Positions 44,998 through 57,142 are shown, numbered from the stretch's first letter. The stretch is 64,000 nt of DNA from Notospermus geniculatus (GCA_002633025.1 NMRB01001104.1:94024-158023); one strand, 5' to 3'. Translations and numbers: made by a program. The notes: generated by a model not told the origin, from the sequence alone.

Positions 44998-45215
44998 AAC
45001 ACGTGGATATCACGTTCCAGAACTCGTGTTAGAGATGTGAAAAACTCGTGTAAGACATGTGAATATGACACGTGGATAACACGTGGTAATCCCGGGTGCT
45101 TTTTCACGTGGCGCGTTTGTGCAAAAAGTCGTGGTTTTCACGTGACAAAAAGGCGTGTTTTCCATGTGTCGTGAGACGTGTTTTTCACGTGTTTTCCACG
45201 AGTCAATGTTATCAG
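44998..45215. repeat. ACGTG-rich array
   Basis: About 15 occurrences of ACGTG or CACGTG-like words in 220 bp, often as ACGTG with AAAAA or TTTTTCACGTG. It is self-complementary at many scales, so it may be a hairpin-prone element or a dense E-box cluster. Confidence 0.6.
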
Positions 45216-46033
45216 GGAACGTGACCATATCAATATTTGTGAGTGTGGGGATGAGTTAGTAAAACCTTCCTGAAATGAATTTGGAACATTTTACAATCGC
45301 GAATTTTCCTATCATGCACATCGACTGCCATTTTGTTGTTATCGTCGTTTACGTTCAGGATAGACTCTGCCAACGCGGTAGGCCTACCTGGTTCCCTGCC
45401 TGTCTGCCCTGGGCGTCCGACGGCTGGCAGTGGCTGCCGGAAAGAATTATGATGAGATAATGTTGAGAGTGATAATTCTAAAAATATATTTGAATATTTC
45501 GACTGATAAAATTTAGTTTTTCATATCGTTGGACGCAGCTACACTGTTTTCGCAACTCACAGCGATCGCAGCGCCCCTAGCCAGTTGCGGTACATTTCCC
45601 AGGTACTGTAGACTGGTACGCTGCCTTTGCCCAGGTACGAGGCATTCTCGCCACTATGAGTAAGGTAACCTCGATCTAGGAAATATTTACCTCTGGCGGT
45701 CATTAAAAGCTAACCTCGCACCTAGGAATTTTACATTGATGGGTATGTTAAACAGGTGTAAGGTCTGAGAGTGTTGCTGTATATCAGTGCCCCCCAACAA
45801 CAGGCGCAACCTTGAATGGTTACCAGTATTGTTGGGTTAGTTGTTAATCCGTCAAGAGGGGTGGGGAGGGGGATAGGAAAAACACAGAAAATATGGGGGA
45901 ACATTGATGGACGTATACCTAACCTCCCCGAGGATTGTCGCGCTAGGCCTAGAGACTAGGCTACCTATAGAGACGGGGCTGCTTGGTGTGTCGGATGTTA
46001 GCAGTAGCCTATTTGAACCCCTAGCTAGGCCTA

Positions 46034-46328
46034 CTTATCGGATATGAATTAGGCCCCTAAACAAGTCCTTCTCCCTAGGGGGGGCCTACCAGGAATCAGA
46101 GACCATCAACAAGACGGACGAAATCGGGCGTTTTATAGGGTGTCCCCGCGTAAAAAGTGCCAGCTTCCATTGCTCTGTGNACTTATCGGATATGAATTAG
46201 GCCCCTAAACAAGTCCTTCTCCCTAGGGGGCCTACCAGGAGGAATCAGAGACCATCAACAAGACGGACGAAATCGGGCGTTTTATAGGGTGTCCCCGCGT
46301 AAAAAGTGCCAGCTTCCATTGCTCTATG
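46034..46328 (+). repeat. 147-bp tandem duplication with N at the junction
   Basis: ACTTATCGGATATGAATTAG and the following sequence are repeated; the single N (46180) lies between the units. The left arm has one copy. Likely an assembly seam. Confidence 0.75.
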
Positions 46329-46665
46329 ACGGATTGATGTGCGCGGCTATAGAAACAAATCACTCCTAAATAGGCCTACTGGGACAGTTTTTCTCAGGGA
46401 CGTTCTTTCCTTCAACACCCGTTGATTACGTCAGACGATAGTAGTGGGTGACCATGCCGACGTCCGTTCGTCTTCTTCCTCTTCGGCGCCGCAGCAGGTG
46501 CACAGGTAGAATGTCACGTGACCCTGGTCAGCAGCAAAACATAGTGTAATGTTACGTAATCGTGCCATGCTCAAACATGCCAATTAAGTTCATGCTGGGT
46601 CACGTGTTTCGTGTTTGTGTTGTAAGCATCTTTTATCAGATCAATACTGACTCATTAGGAAAACA

Positions 46666-49600
46666 ATGATGGAGGGTAGGCCTGCCAGCCGCAGCGGGGA
46701 ACCTCTTCGGAACGGTGAGTAAAGAAATTGGAGGATTTGAAGCGTCATGAGTAAATTGGAATGTAGGCCTAGATATTAATCAATAATGATCATGCGGGTG
46801 GGGAGGAAAATAAATCAGCCGTAGCGATGCCTAGCGCGCCTCCATACCCCTTCATGCACGATGAGTAGGGCCTAGGCCTTAATGTGTTATTACATGTCGG
46901 TCAATGCAAATACACAGTGATATAATCGTGCATCAGTAGGAATGTAGGCCTAGATATTAATCAATAATGATCATGCGGGTGGGGAGGAAAATAAATCAGC
47001 CGTAGCGATGCCTAGCGCGCCTCCATACCAGGGCCTGGGCCTTGTGTAATGTGTTATTACATGTCGGTCAATGCAAATACACAGTGATATAATCGTGCAT
47101 CAGTGGTTGATCTGATGGGCTTGTGGTAATCGACTCGACGCGACGCGACCACTCGATGACTCGATGGGTTGCTAATTTGTTGCAGAAATACACCTTCCTA
47201 CTTTGACTCACTTTACATAAACTTACATCATCTGGTTGATCTGAACCACTGACCTAATTGCACCTTACACCCCTCTCGTTATAAGTCGGCCATTCAAATC
47301 TTCTATTAAGTAAGACAGATTAAGCAATCATGTGCATCAAGGTAAGGGGAAGGCGTAATGGTTGCGGCACAATTATTATTCATCGGATTGAAAATTTAAA
47401 GCCTCCCTGTATCGAATTCAGAAAGTGCATAGGCCTAACGTCCTCCGATGTTAGCGTAGTGTAAAATGTACTATGGTCTAGGCCTATGTGAATATATCAG
47501 GGCTCTGTCAGCGGAGGCACATGCGATAATCCAAATTTCACACGATAACAATTTTTCTTACCGGTATCATTATTCCCTGTCTATTTCGAAGTGGCTATTT
47601 ATCAAGCCCGACTCGATAAACAGCCCAAAATTGGGCTTAAACGTTGAGCTGCTCGTATTTCCGGAACCAGGTGATAAATACTCCACCCCTGTCTTACGCG
47701 TGTTCATTGGCACATTGGAAAGATGTGGGGCCTACACCCCTGAGGTGGCGGGTTCGATTCCCGTCTGGTTGTGATGTTTTTTCATTTTTTTTTCTTTTTC
47801 TTGTTTTCCTTTTCTTGGGAAATTATATTGACTTTTCCAAATTTCTACATAGAACAACTGGTTAATTCTTTTTTTCTTAGTGGTGACCCTGATAAAATCG
47901 TCTACAGGATCGTCGCATCATCCTGCTGGGCACACCCTGTTGTTCGGACTCATATCAACCGATCGGCAGATTCTGACCCACAAACCCCAGCGGATTAATC
48001 TTGAGACTGACGAAAACCGAGAGTCTGAAGCTAGGCATGCGACCACAGTGTCTAAGATTTGGCGGGTCATCACACAGAAACAAGGGTTGAAAAAAAGGAT
48101 AAATTTGCTTCGGAGACCCCCATGTTGCGAGCAATGAAGCACCACCGCACTGCCGACTTCCGAAAACTAAACAAGCTGAAGCCATTGCATATTCATGAGG
48201 AGGCGTGTCTTTAGTCAATGTGCTGAATTTGAAGTCTGCTTGTCAAGCTAGCTCGATAAATAACACTGAACCCATGTACTCCTCATCGAGCGGCTTGACA
48301 AATAAGACCGAAAGTAGTGTTTTTTCACTATCGAGTGGCTCGATAAATAAACCCGGTCTTTTTATTTACTAAAAGTGTAATCACTACATGTAGGCCTACT
48401 TGGCCGATTTGCGCGTTTTGAAGAACCATCGAGTCATCGAGTGGTCGCGTTGCGGCATGCGGCGAGTCAATTACCACAAGCCCTTTTGGTTACTGTCATC
48501 AATGACAAACGACTCAATTTAAAACTCGATAGCAACTTCTTACAGTCAAAAAATTAATTTTGCTGTTATAATTTCAGGTTATTCAAGAGAACTTGAATCC
48601 ATCCTCGAAAACAGACGAGATTACCTGTTGTTCGGACTCATATCAACCGATCGGCAGATTCTGACCCACAAACCCCAGCGGATTAATCTTGAGCTGAGAC
48701 TGTCGAAAACCGACAGTCTGAAGCTAGGCATGCGACCACAGTGTCTAAGATTTGGGTCATCACACAGAAACAAGGGTTGAAAAAAGGATAAATTGGCTTC
48801 GGAGACCCCCATGTTGCGAGCAATGAAGCACCACCGCACTGCCGACTTCCGAAAACTAAACAAGCTGAAGCCATTGCATATTCATGGGGAGGCGTTTCTT
48901 TAGTCAATGTGCTGAATTTGAAGCCTGCTTGTCAAGCTAGCTCGATAAATAACACTGAATCCATGTACTCCTCATCGGCTTGACAAATAAGACCGACAGT
49001 AGTGTTTTTTTCACTATCGAGTGGCTCGATAAATAAACCCGGTCTTTTTATTTACTAAAAGTGTAATTACTACATGTAGGCATACTTGGCCGATTTGCGC
49101 GTTTCGAAGCTTCCCCAACCATCGAGTCATCGAGTGGTCGCGTTGCGGCATGCGGCGAGTCAATTACCACAAGCCCTTTTGGTTACTGTCATCAATGACA
49201 AACGACTCAATTTAAAACTCGAGCAACTTCTTACAGTCAAAAAATTAATTTTGCTGTTATAATTTCAGGTTATTCAAGAGAACTTGAATCCATCCTCGAA
49301 AACAGACGAGATTTGTTGTCAAACGATGACATTGCCAAATATGAGCAAGAAATGATTTCAAGTTTTAGTGATCCGACCAGGGTGTGGCGGGAGGGCTCTC
49401 TGAAGATGTCCTTTAATTACCTCCTACTGGATTCGTCTATTACACAGAATTTGCCAATGGCATCAAACCTTTGTAAGTTCTGTCTTAACAAGTATCAAAT
49501 GTTTAATTTTTGAAAGGTACAGACCAGTGACTTTGTAATTTGATAATTCCTGAGATAATGCAAAAGAAACTGGAATTTGTCTGAGAGTTTTCATTTACAG

Positions 49601-50865
49601 ATTTATCTTAACATACTGTCAACATTTTAATTCAATTTTTTTGCAGCCCAGCTTGAAAAGTTCAGGATATTTATCCGCAGTATATTTTATATTGGAAAGG
49701 GGAAACGATCTCGGCCTTATTGTCATTTTAATCAAGCTTTGGACTGCGTGAAAAAAGGCTCCACTGACAAGGTTAGTAACTATTGCACATGGGACCTTTG
49801 TGCTTCTGGCTCGGTGACATAAATACAACAGTTGAGTTTCCATAAATTCCCTCTCTTTTTGCCAACAGGTTTGTGATAAAGTGGCCAGGATATGGGATAT
49901 CTGGAACAAAAACCTTGGTGTGGTATCCCTCCACATGTTCCAGAACATCCTACCGGTGGAGGCTTACACGCGAGAGGCAGCCATGATCGATGCAATAGGT
50001 AGGTAAATCATCATCTTGTACTTTGTCACATAGACTCATTTTACACAATCCTGGGACCTGTTTCATAAAGTGACTTTAAGCTAATGGTACCATTAACTCA
50101 ATGCGTTTTCCATTTGGTTAAAGGTACCATTAGCTTAAAGTCACTTTATGAAACAAGCCCCTGATCTGGTGACACTAGACTGACCTAATTGCAGCTTGCA
50201 CCCCTCAGGTTGAGCCATTCCATGAATCGTCTATTGAGTAGGGAAATAAATGGTTACGAGACAACGTTATTCTTCATCGAATTTGAAAATTAAAAGTGTT
50301 TTTTAATATTACCAAGAATTCTCAGTTCGACTGCATAACTTTTCGGCCTCTGCCCCGCGCGCACTTGTCGCATGAAAAATAGTTCTCTGTATCAAGACGC
50401 TCAACTTTTCTTTCTTTTATTGCCTGTACGAGGCCTACATGGCAGATTTGCGCATTTTGAAGCTTCCCTAGCAACCATCGTGTCATCGAGTGGTCGCGTC
50501 GCGCCGAGACGAATGCCACACGTCATTGTATTTGCTGTGGCTCGGGCGTCAGTTAAAAAACTCATGCTAGGGGCACAGGAGTTTTGCTCTTCCACCGCCA
50601 TAGTCAAGCTTGTATGTAACACTGCACCACACTTGATTATGTTTTTTTTTATTTCACAGGATTGGTAAACCTGACCAACATCAGGAAAGGGGACCACTAC
50701 GGAGTGGTCTCCACCTGGGAAGCTGGAAAACGAAGGTCCCTTGGGGCATATTTGTTGACCAAAGGTTTCTACATATACAGGGTGGTCCATAAAAATGTGA
50801 CACATTTTGTTTATCTGTCATTTCCACAAAAATTAAGTCTACCTCTTGATTTTCTGGTGAGTTAN
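46666..50865 (+). CDS. ANKLE1/LEM3-type GIY-YIG endonuclease, five exons
   Basis: Exons 46666-46714, 49269-49472, 49647-49771, 49869-49998 and 50660-50865 all have AG/GT borders and their phases chain exactly (1, 1, 0, 1). The product is about 235 residues and is essentially the GIY-YIG domain of ANKLE1/LEM3: FNYLLLD (first motif), FYIGKGKRSRP (YIG plus catalytic Arg), PVEAYTREAAMID (catalytic Glu) and GLVNLTN (Asn), then YGVV and KRRSLGAYLL. ANKLE1 cuts branched or bridging DNA and normally also carries ankyrin repeats and a LEM domain; neither is seen here, since exon 1 encodes only 16 residues. The C-terminal tail after KGFYIY is supplied by a MITE inserted at 50778. The stop is either the TAN codon at 50863 or 50920. 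Intron 1 contains a 690-bp tandem duplication that copied the start of exon 2. Intron 4 holds a foldback MITE. Confidence 0.85.
46758..47119 (+). repeat. 181-bp tandem duplication in intron 1
   Basis: GGAATGTAGGCCTAGATATT starts both units (46758 and 46939). The second has a small deletion. Confidence 0.85.
47699..47772 (+). tRNA. tRNA-like sequence with A and B boxes (probable pseudogene or SINE head)
   Basis: It contains an A-box-like TTGGCACATTGGA and a strong B box (GGTTCGATTCC, 47751-47761) within a T-arm GCGGGTTCGATTCCCGT, followed by poly-T. An anticodon-arm-like GGGGCCTACACCCC is present. A matching acceptor stem was not found, so it is probably not a functional tRNA. Confidence 0.35.
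47938..49316 (+). repeat. Tandem duplication, about 690-bp period
   Basis: Units 47938-48627 and 48628-49316. The unit ends with the splice acceptor and first 44-45 bases of exon 2 of the GIY-YIG gene (48577-48621 and 49269 onward), so the gene has a truncated extra exon 2. Confidence 0.85.
50053..50161. mobile_element. Foldback MITE, 109 bp, in intron 4
   Basis: GTTTCATAAAGTGACTTTAA and AGCTAATGGTACC on the left, their complement on the right. Confidence 0.8.
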
Positions 50866-52303
50866 CACTGTCATCTGGGCTTCCGAAACTGGCTTATTAT
50901 ACTTAACGAAATGACGAAATAAAGAAATAACGAAATTACGAAATGCCAATCTCGTCCCGAATTAGGCCGCATCACACGATGTATACCATTGACCTACATA
51001 TTGTTTTTCTGTACTGACAGAACAAGGTTGGATTTCTTGTGATATTCACCTTGTCGGGAGCATTCATTTTATAGGGCAAGGGTTTTTATTTTGTAAAACG
51101 TGGGTTACTTCTTGTCATTGGGTGACCTTTGTCATAAAACGGATTCACTTATGACTGAGGTCCTTTTTGACAAGAATTCAAGGAATTTCTGACACCGTTG
51201 TTGTCCATTGACATGTGCCATATCCGGCTATCACAAGTAGCTCTCAACTTGCTAGATTAATTGCACTGGTCAGGAATACAAACAGATGTAATATGATAGG
51301 CCTAAAACATATAGCCAGGCATAGGCAGGCAGTTGTTCAGTATGCAACAGGGGAAACTGTGGGCCAGTTTGTGTGAGTGGTGCTATGATGGGGGGGGGGG
51401 GCATGTAGACATTATACACTCATGCAAAAAGTACAAGCACTTATTTCACCATAGGCGTAGATCTTATATATTGACAAAGTAATTTTGTTACATAAACACC
51501 TCAGGATTTCAGTTCTTAGTGGTACTTTCATTACTTTCTGAACGAACTTACCGATTCTCAAAATTATAATACATGTATTGCTGCAATCATATAAACATAC
51601 CAAAGAGGCCTTTTTCATGATGACATGCAAAGGAAAACAGAAGAAATGGCAGAAAAGACATTGACAAATTTATCGTCTGCTAAAATACGTCACCTCCTGG
51701 GATGGAACAAAATGGTCCTATGCAGGCCGAGGTGGCTGACCTCAAAAGATTATGGTTTATGGATTGTTTGTCTTCCTCCTGAGGTAGGCCTAATTTAGTT
51801 TGACAACCGACATGTCTCACTGCACACTCACTGATTTCGCCTGTTAGCAAAGTAATACACTCATGCTGGGCTCAAGTGAAATGATTTCTCCCTAGGTCAA
51901 CACGCACATTTCGTTATTTCGTTGTCATTTCGTTATTTCGTAAAGTATCATAAGCCTCCGAAACTTATTCTGTCCAAGGATTACAAAATTGCTGTGACCT
52001 TGCATGCATCTTCTCATGGACTAAAAAGATAGTACTGGAACTGTCTGCGAATGGTAGTTTGACTGGTACAGACCGTTCGGCATCGGGTGGTGCCGTTGAA
52101 TCTGCACCTCTGATATTGCACTTTTAGAGTTGCATTTTTGTCCCGGATGTTATTCCATACCCAACATGGATATTGATTTGAAATTCACATTATCTCTTTG
52201 TCTTATCACACACTTAGTTTTGGTGCAGTTACATTGTATTCGGTTTGATACTTCATGAGATATTGAACTTTGAAAAGTGGGACATTTTTTCTGGGACACC
52301 CGA
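50778..52303. mobile_element. TA-flanked mariner-like MITE, interrupted
   Basis: Left end CAGGGTGGTCCATAAAAATG; right end on the other strand TCGGGTGTCCCAGAAAAAAT. TA flanks both sides (50776-50777, 52304-52305). Without the nested element (50891-51956) and its second target copy it is about 450 bp. It landed in the last exon of the GIY-YIG gene and now encodes that protein's tail (RVVHKNV and onward). Confidence 0.65.
50891..51956. mobile_element. Nested 1,066-bp element, perfect 9-bp TSD
   Basis: Target duplication TCCGAAACT at 50882-50890 and 51957-51965. Terminal inverted repeats begin GGCTTATTATACTT and (other strand) GGCTTATGATACTTTACG, then ACGAAATRACGAAAT words. Nine-bp duplications are typical of Mutator-like elements. 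The internal part matches, inverted, 53395-53560 of the next element. No transposase frame. Confidence 0.85.
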
Positions 52304-52473
52304 TACATGTATACACATATGAAATATGAAAATCATCCGTCGAAAACGGAAGATGCCAGAGTGCAGACAAGGCAAAGCCCAAATATCGGGCTATTTTTCA
52401 TTATTTGACCTATTTTCCCACCAAAATTACGTCAAATCAAAAACCTGTTACCGGTACATATATGATGTAACAT

Positions 52474-53759
52474 GGCTTATGATGAACGACGCTGACACCC
52501 GACGCCCTACGCCCGGCCTCACGACGCCGAGGTCTGCAGTCTAACCTTTTTCCCGCGCAAGTGACATCACTGCTTAGCAACACTAACAGAACTGAAGAGG
52601 AAACAAGAATGAAGAACAAGCCTGGCGGGGTAAATGGTTCACGTGGAAAGAATTTGAAATAAAGAACGTTTGTTCGCGCAAACACGCAAAACTAAACCTG
52701 ACACACTAAACAGTCCAAGGAACAGAAGTTGTTATAGCCTACGCAATTGTGCATTCAATTCAGGTCAACACACCGACTGAAAAAAGTAAACAAATCAACC
52801 CTCCCTCTCCATCATGATGACACAAAACCAGCCAGTACTCGCACAAAAAGGGTGAGTGATAATAAACAAATGAACGCTGAAGAACACCACATCTTGCACC
52901 ATGGCTAAAGATAGAGACTGACCTCAAACCACTTCTAAATATAAATCCACTTCTAAATACAAATCCATGTGGTTCTCAACCCGACCTCGGCGAACAGGTG
53001 CTCATCAGCCTCTGTCCTACTTTCGGACTCCGTCGGTAAATAGGGGAGCCTATGTAAACCCCATGGATTTTAAACCAATCAGAATCATTTCTTAATTATG
53101 AAATTAGTGAACAACCACAAAATGCCAGAAAAAACATATTAATCGCAAAATAATCGGTCTTATTATTAGCCCGGACACTACTAGGCATAAAAAGTAACAT
53201 ATATCACCTGAGTGTTTTGAAAGCCGATAATGATTTAGTGCCGAAAACTGTGTCGAAAGCTCATTTTGGACCAAATATAATGGTCACTTAAAGGGACTAT
53301 AGGCCCACGTGAACCAACAAAGAATGAACTTGCTACTCACACATGCAACGTACGGGCGAAGTTAGATGGAACTGACACTGAACAAAATGAAAACCCATGC
53401 CTGGCTGGGCCTATATGTTTTAGCCCTATCTCGTATTACATCGGTTTGTGTACGCCAGTGTAATTATTCCAGCAAGTTGACAGCTACTTGTGATAGTGGG
53501 ACACTGCACAGGTCTATACTTGACAACAGTGGTGTCTGAACTTCCTTGAATTCTTGCAGCTTTTAATTATTATTTTGCAGCTGTATATTTATTTACGTCT
53601 CATTGAATCAAGCAGCACGATGTGCAACCTGTGAGATGCGGTTGCGCGATATGAGCATTGTTCTGATTCTTTGACTTTGTTAATCAGGCTATGATGTCAC
53701 AACATTAATCTGCAGACTGGGTGTAGGGCGTCGGGCGTCAGCGCCGTTCATCATAAGCC
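52474..53759. mobile_element. 1,286-bp element, perfect 9-bp TSD
   Basis: Target duplication ATGTAACAT at 52465-52473 and 53760-53768. TIRs of about 45 bp begin GGCTTATGATGAACG and continue through GCTGAC, CCCGACGCCCTAC. The shared GGCTTAT terminus and internal homology tie it to 50891-51956, in opposite orientation. Another fragment is at 7480-7790. Non-autonomous. Confidence 0.85.
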
Positions 53760-53768
53760 ATGTAACAT

Positions 53769-55040
53769 GATTAAATGTACCTAGGGTTCAAATTTCAAAA
53801 TCCAGGACATTTTTGCCCGTACTCCTGGTAGTGAGGTTGAAAACGGAAGTGGCGCTGCGATCATGCGAGATGTGAAATTGGTGTATTACTAGTATTCTCC
53901 AATCCAGTTCAATGTCAGTGGAGTCCATTTTCAGTTTCAAATCTCATTTCACAGAGCCACTTGTGCTTATAATAACTTGTATTCAAAGGAGTTGAGGAAC
54001 TAGGTCAAGGGAAGAAAACTGAATTGATGAGGTGGACCAGAAATAGTTTTGCAGCATTGTAAATGATTGTTCATCACAATCTGCGGCATAATGATTCAGT
54101 AAGATATAAATTTGTTCTAGAACCATAGCAAGCTGTCTCATCAACTTGTTGGTTATCAATGAACAGAACCCGGTCAGACTATCAAAACTGTTCGGATACA
54201 TGTTATACCAAGAATATATACATGTAAGTACCAAGAATGTACACTCTTGATCGTAAGTAAATCCCCACCAGATATTCTTGATTTACTCAATAACTACTAA
54301 TTATTTTTCCCCAATTTTTTGACATGTGAAAGCCACATGCACTGTCTAACACATCCCGCTTCAGTTATTCAAATTATCAGCCAACATCCCTGTCTTTCAC
54401 AGCAGTTCAAAGACGGCAGGGTGGTTTGGAGGTTTCACCAACTTAAGTTTTCATCAAACTTTTCACCTGCACAACCTTCAGCCTTGGCCATTAAGCGACA
54501 GTCCAGTAAAAATGTTCCAAAAATATATCAAGGTTAATGTGTTTGTTCCAATAAAAATGCATGGTTTTCATGTCCCATCCAAAACACGAACTTTTCCACT
54601 ATGGTAGCCAATGAGATATTTCGCAGTTAGAACTTACATGACTGTCATACTTACATGACTGAGTGGAAGACAATCCTTTCCTCGTTTTAGCCTAGTAGCC
54701 CATCGCCGCATTTCATGTGATCGAACAGGGCGTCGTTTATTTGCCATGTCTCTTTCACATTTTCATTTTGTGGATAGTGCCGAAGTCTTACATTTTGTCT
54801 TTTTCACCGGGGGTTCTTCGCTGTCATTGTCCGTATCCTCATCATCATCATCCGGGAGAAGGCTAATGCAAACGAAACCACCTGAAAATTGTCCAATTCA
54901 ACTATCTCGTTGAACAAAAGCGCATCGACCACGTAGTCAGTTTACGTTTCTTTCTGTGGATGCAGACACACGTCATCTATCGTATTCCGTTGGCCAAAAT
55001 TGAGAATTTCTTTTGTGAACGAGTAGTGCATTCACCAAAG
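53769..55040. other. Intergenic stretch, nothing recognised
   Basis: Short ORFs only. A CATCATCATC-type microsatellite patch lies near 54838-54855. Confidence 0.5.
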
Positions 55041-55665
55041 TCTCCATGTCGTTCTTGCTCGTATCCATTCTTGTACAGCATTCACCCAAGCTTCTCCATG
55101 TCGTTCTTGCTCGAATCCATTCTTGTACAGGATTCACCCAAGTCTCCATGTCGTTCTTGCTCGAATCCATTCTTGTACAGCATTCACCGTAGTCTCCATA
55201 ATCCATTCTTGTACAGGATTCACCCAAGTCTCCATGTCGTTCTTGCTCGAATCCATTCTTGTACAGGATTCACCCAAGTCTAAATGTCGTTCTTGCTCGA
55301 ATCCATTCTTGTACAGCATTCACCCAAGTCTCCATGTCGTTCTTGCTCGAATCCATTCTTGTACAGCATTCACCCAAGTCTCCATGTCGTTCTTGCTCGA
55401 ATCCATTCTTGTACAGCATTCTCCCAAGTCTCCGTGTCGTTCTTGCTCGAATCCATTCTTGTACAGCATGCACCCGAGTCTCCATGTCGTTCTTGTTGTA
55501 ATCCATTCTTGTACAGCATTCACCCAAGTCTCCATGTCGTTCTTGCTCGAATCCATTCTTGTACAGCATTCACCCAAGTCTCCATGTCGTTCTTGTTGTA
55601 ATCCATTCTTGTACAGCATTCACCCAAGTCTCCGCGTCGTTCTTGCTCCAATCCATTCTTCTAGG
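55041..55665. repeat. Minisatellite, 50-bp unit, about 12-13 copies
   Basis: The unit contains TCCATGTCGTTCTTGCTCGA and ATCCATTCTTGTACAGCATT. The period is exactly 50 from 55331 on; earlier units are shorter or diverged. It is open in several frames on both strands because 50 is not a multiple of three, so the long ORFs here are by-products. Confidence 0.9.
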
Positions 55666-55834
55666 CCTACAGCCAATGAATGGCGCAACATTCAACCATC
55701 GAGTCAGAGAAAACCAGACAGAGTTACATAGCCATTATAGTAATTGCATCCTGTTTTGCGACAATATTTGGCCACTTTTTCATAATTATCTATCATTATG
55801 GACAATTTGCGCCAATAATTGACCACTTTTCCAT

Positions 55835-56472
55835 GGTTAGTGATAAAACCCGGAATGAAACGAAACGAAATGAAATCATCAAAATGGGCATGATTTGCAT
55901 GAATTTATATTCGTTTTGGCAAGTCTTATTCTTATATCGATATTTAGGTGGTTCACATAGAATAAGTGAAGAAAACAGAAGAAACTGGCGGCAACTTGAG
56001 GAGCACCGAAGGGAATTTCGTACCGGTACATGATGTGGGCTGGCACCATTGTCCAATATATCTATAATCATCCTCCGCTAAATATAGAGCTCCCTAACAT
56101 AACACAATGCATCGAAATAACCATCGAAATACATGTGTATGCTCTGCGTATTTACTGACGAGGAACACGTATCGACGGCATACGGTCCAGTTGTGTTTTA
56201 GTGGTTAGGCCTAATTGGTCTCATTCGGCAATTTAGTACATTGGTACCACGATCCTCCGCTAGATGGATCTAGTAATGGAGTTTGATGAAATCTATTTCA
56301 TGTATTTGGCATTTTCTTTGGCATTCTGATTCTTAAACATCAATTTGATTTTGTGTGGTATGTTGAAAAAAACGTCAATTCAACTCGGCCTACGTTAATT
56401 CCCAATTTCCCCGAGAGTCCCATTCCGATCATTTCATTTCGTTTCGTTTCATTCCTGGTTTTATCACTAACC
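55835..56472. mobile_element. TIR element, 638 bp
   Basis: The ends are GGTTAGTGATAAAACC followed by GGAATGAAACGAAACGAAAT, and the complement. Flanking TTTCCAT (7 bp, possibly 8-9 bp imperfect) repeats on both sides. A further 27-bp direct repeat (CATAATTATCTATCATTATG) flanks the insertion. Confidence 0.7.
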
Positions 56473-57142
56473 TTTCCATAATCATCTATCATTATGGACA
56501 ATTACTTGCTAGTAACCATCGACTTATTACGTGACTGATACATCACAGAAGTGGTCAGAAATTCAGGAGAGGGGTCACTTCGGGCCCCGTTTTCGACCCT
56601 TTCCACCGTAGCCCTGAAGTAAACGAATACCTAGGCGTCTAGAGAAACACCTGTAGATTACGTTGGTCCAATCGCCCGTTCGATACGACCAATGACAAGC
56701 GAGCAAATGAATTTAAGCTGTACTGGTTAATTTTCCTACGATTTTTAACATCTACGGCTGAAATTCCGATGATGACTAGGCTAGTCCTATTTGTGTAAGG
56801 ACCGTGTACCGGTATTTGAATTTTCGCGGTTGTTTGCTTTTTTTTGTTTTTCTTGTCATTGGAAGTCACGTGTTCCAAAATTCCGTGGTCGTCGTCAGAA
56901 GATACAATGAACTTCAAATTTTATAATATTGTCTTTATAAGGACCAAGATAAGTCATAAAATTTGCGAATTCTGGGAGATTGGTCCAGATGCTCGCGTTT
57001 TACGTAAAGGGGATGTTTCCAAATAAAAGAACAATGAAGACAAGATACCAAGTTGTTTACATTTAATTCAACAAGAAGACATCCGTGGTACATTGAAGAG
57101 TCGGTAACACAGGATTGGAGGCCGTTACACTTAAGGGAGCTT

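Larger units (their letters stand above)
31370..46510 (-). repeat. Giant inverted repeat, right arm
   Basis: Reverse-complement partner of 10540-26170. Features private to the right arm are a 1.84-kb tandem duplication (36870-40436), a LINE fragment (about 41053-41760), a 563-bp TIR element (43928-44490) and 36057-36790. It lacks the Bcl-2-like gene and most of the C2H2-like gene. Confidence 0.85.

Noticed and set aside
44570-45013. Long frames across the N gap at 44616-44966
   Set aside because: They are made almost wholly of N and have no sequence support.
48020-48218. Possible THAP-like zinc protein on the minus strand, in both units of the 690-bp repeat
   Set aside because: The Cys spacing and the AVPF-type end of THAP domains are missing, and the frame is not kept between units.
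54973-55731. ORFs of 80-202 codons over the 50-bp array, or a CRISPR-like array
   Set aside because: The units are contiguous with no unique spacers, and the frames stay open because the period is not a multiple of three. It is a minisatellite, neither CRISPR nor a gene.
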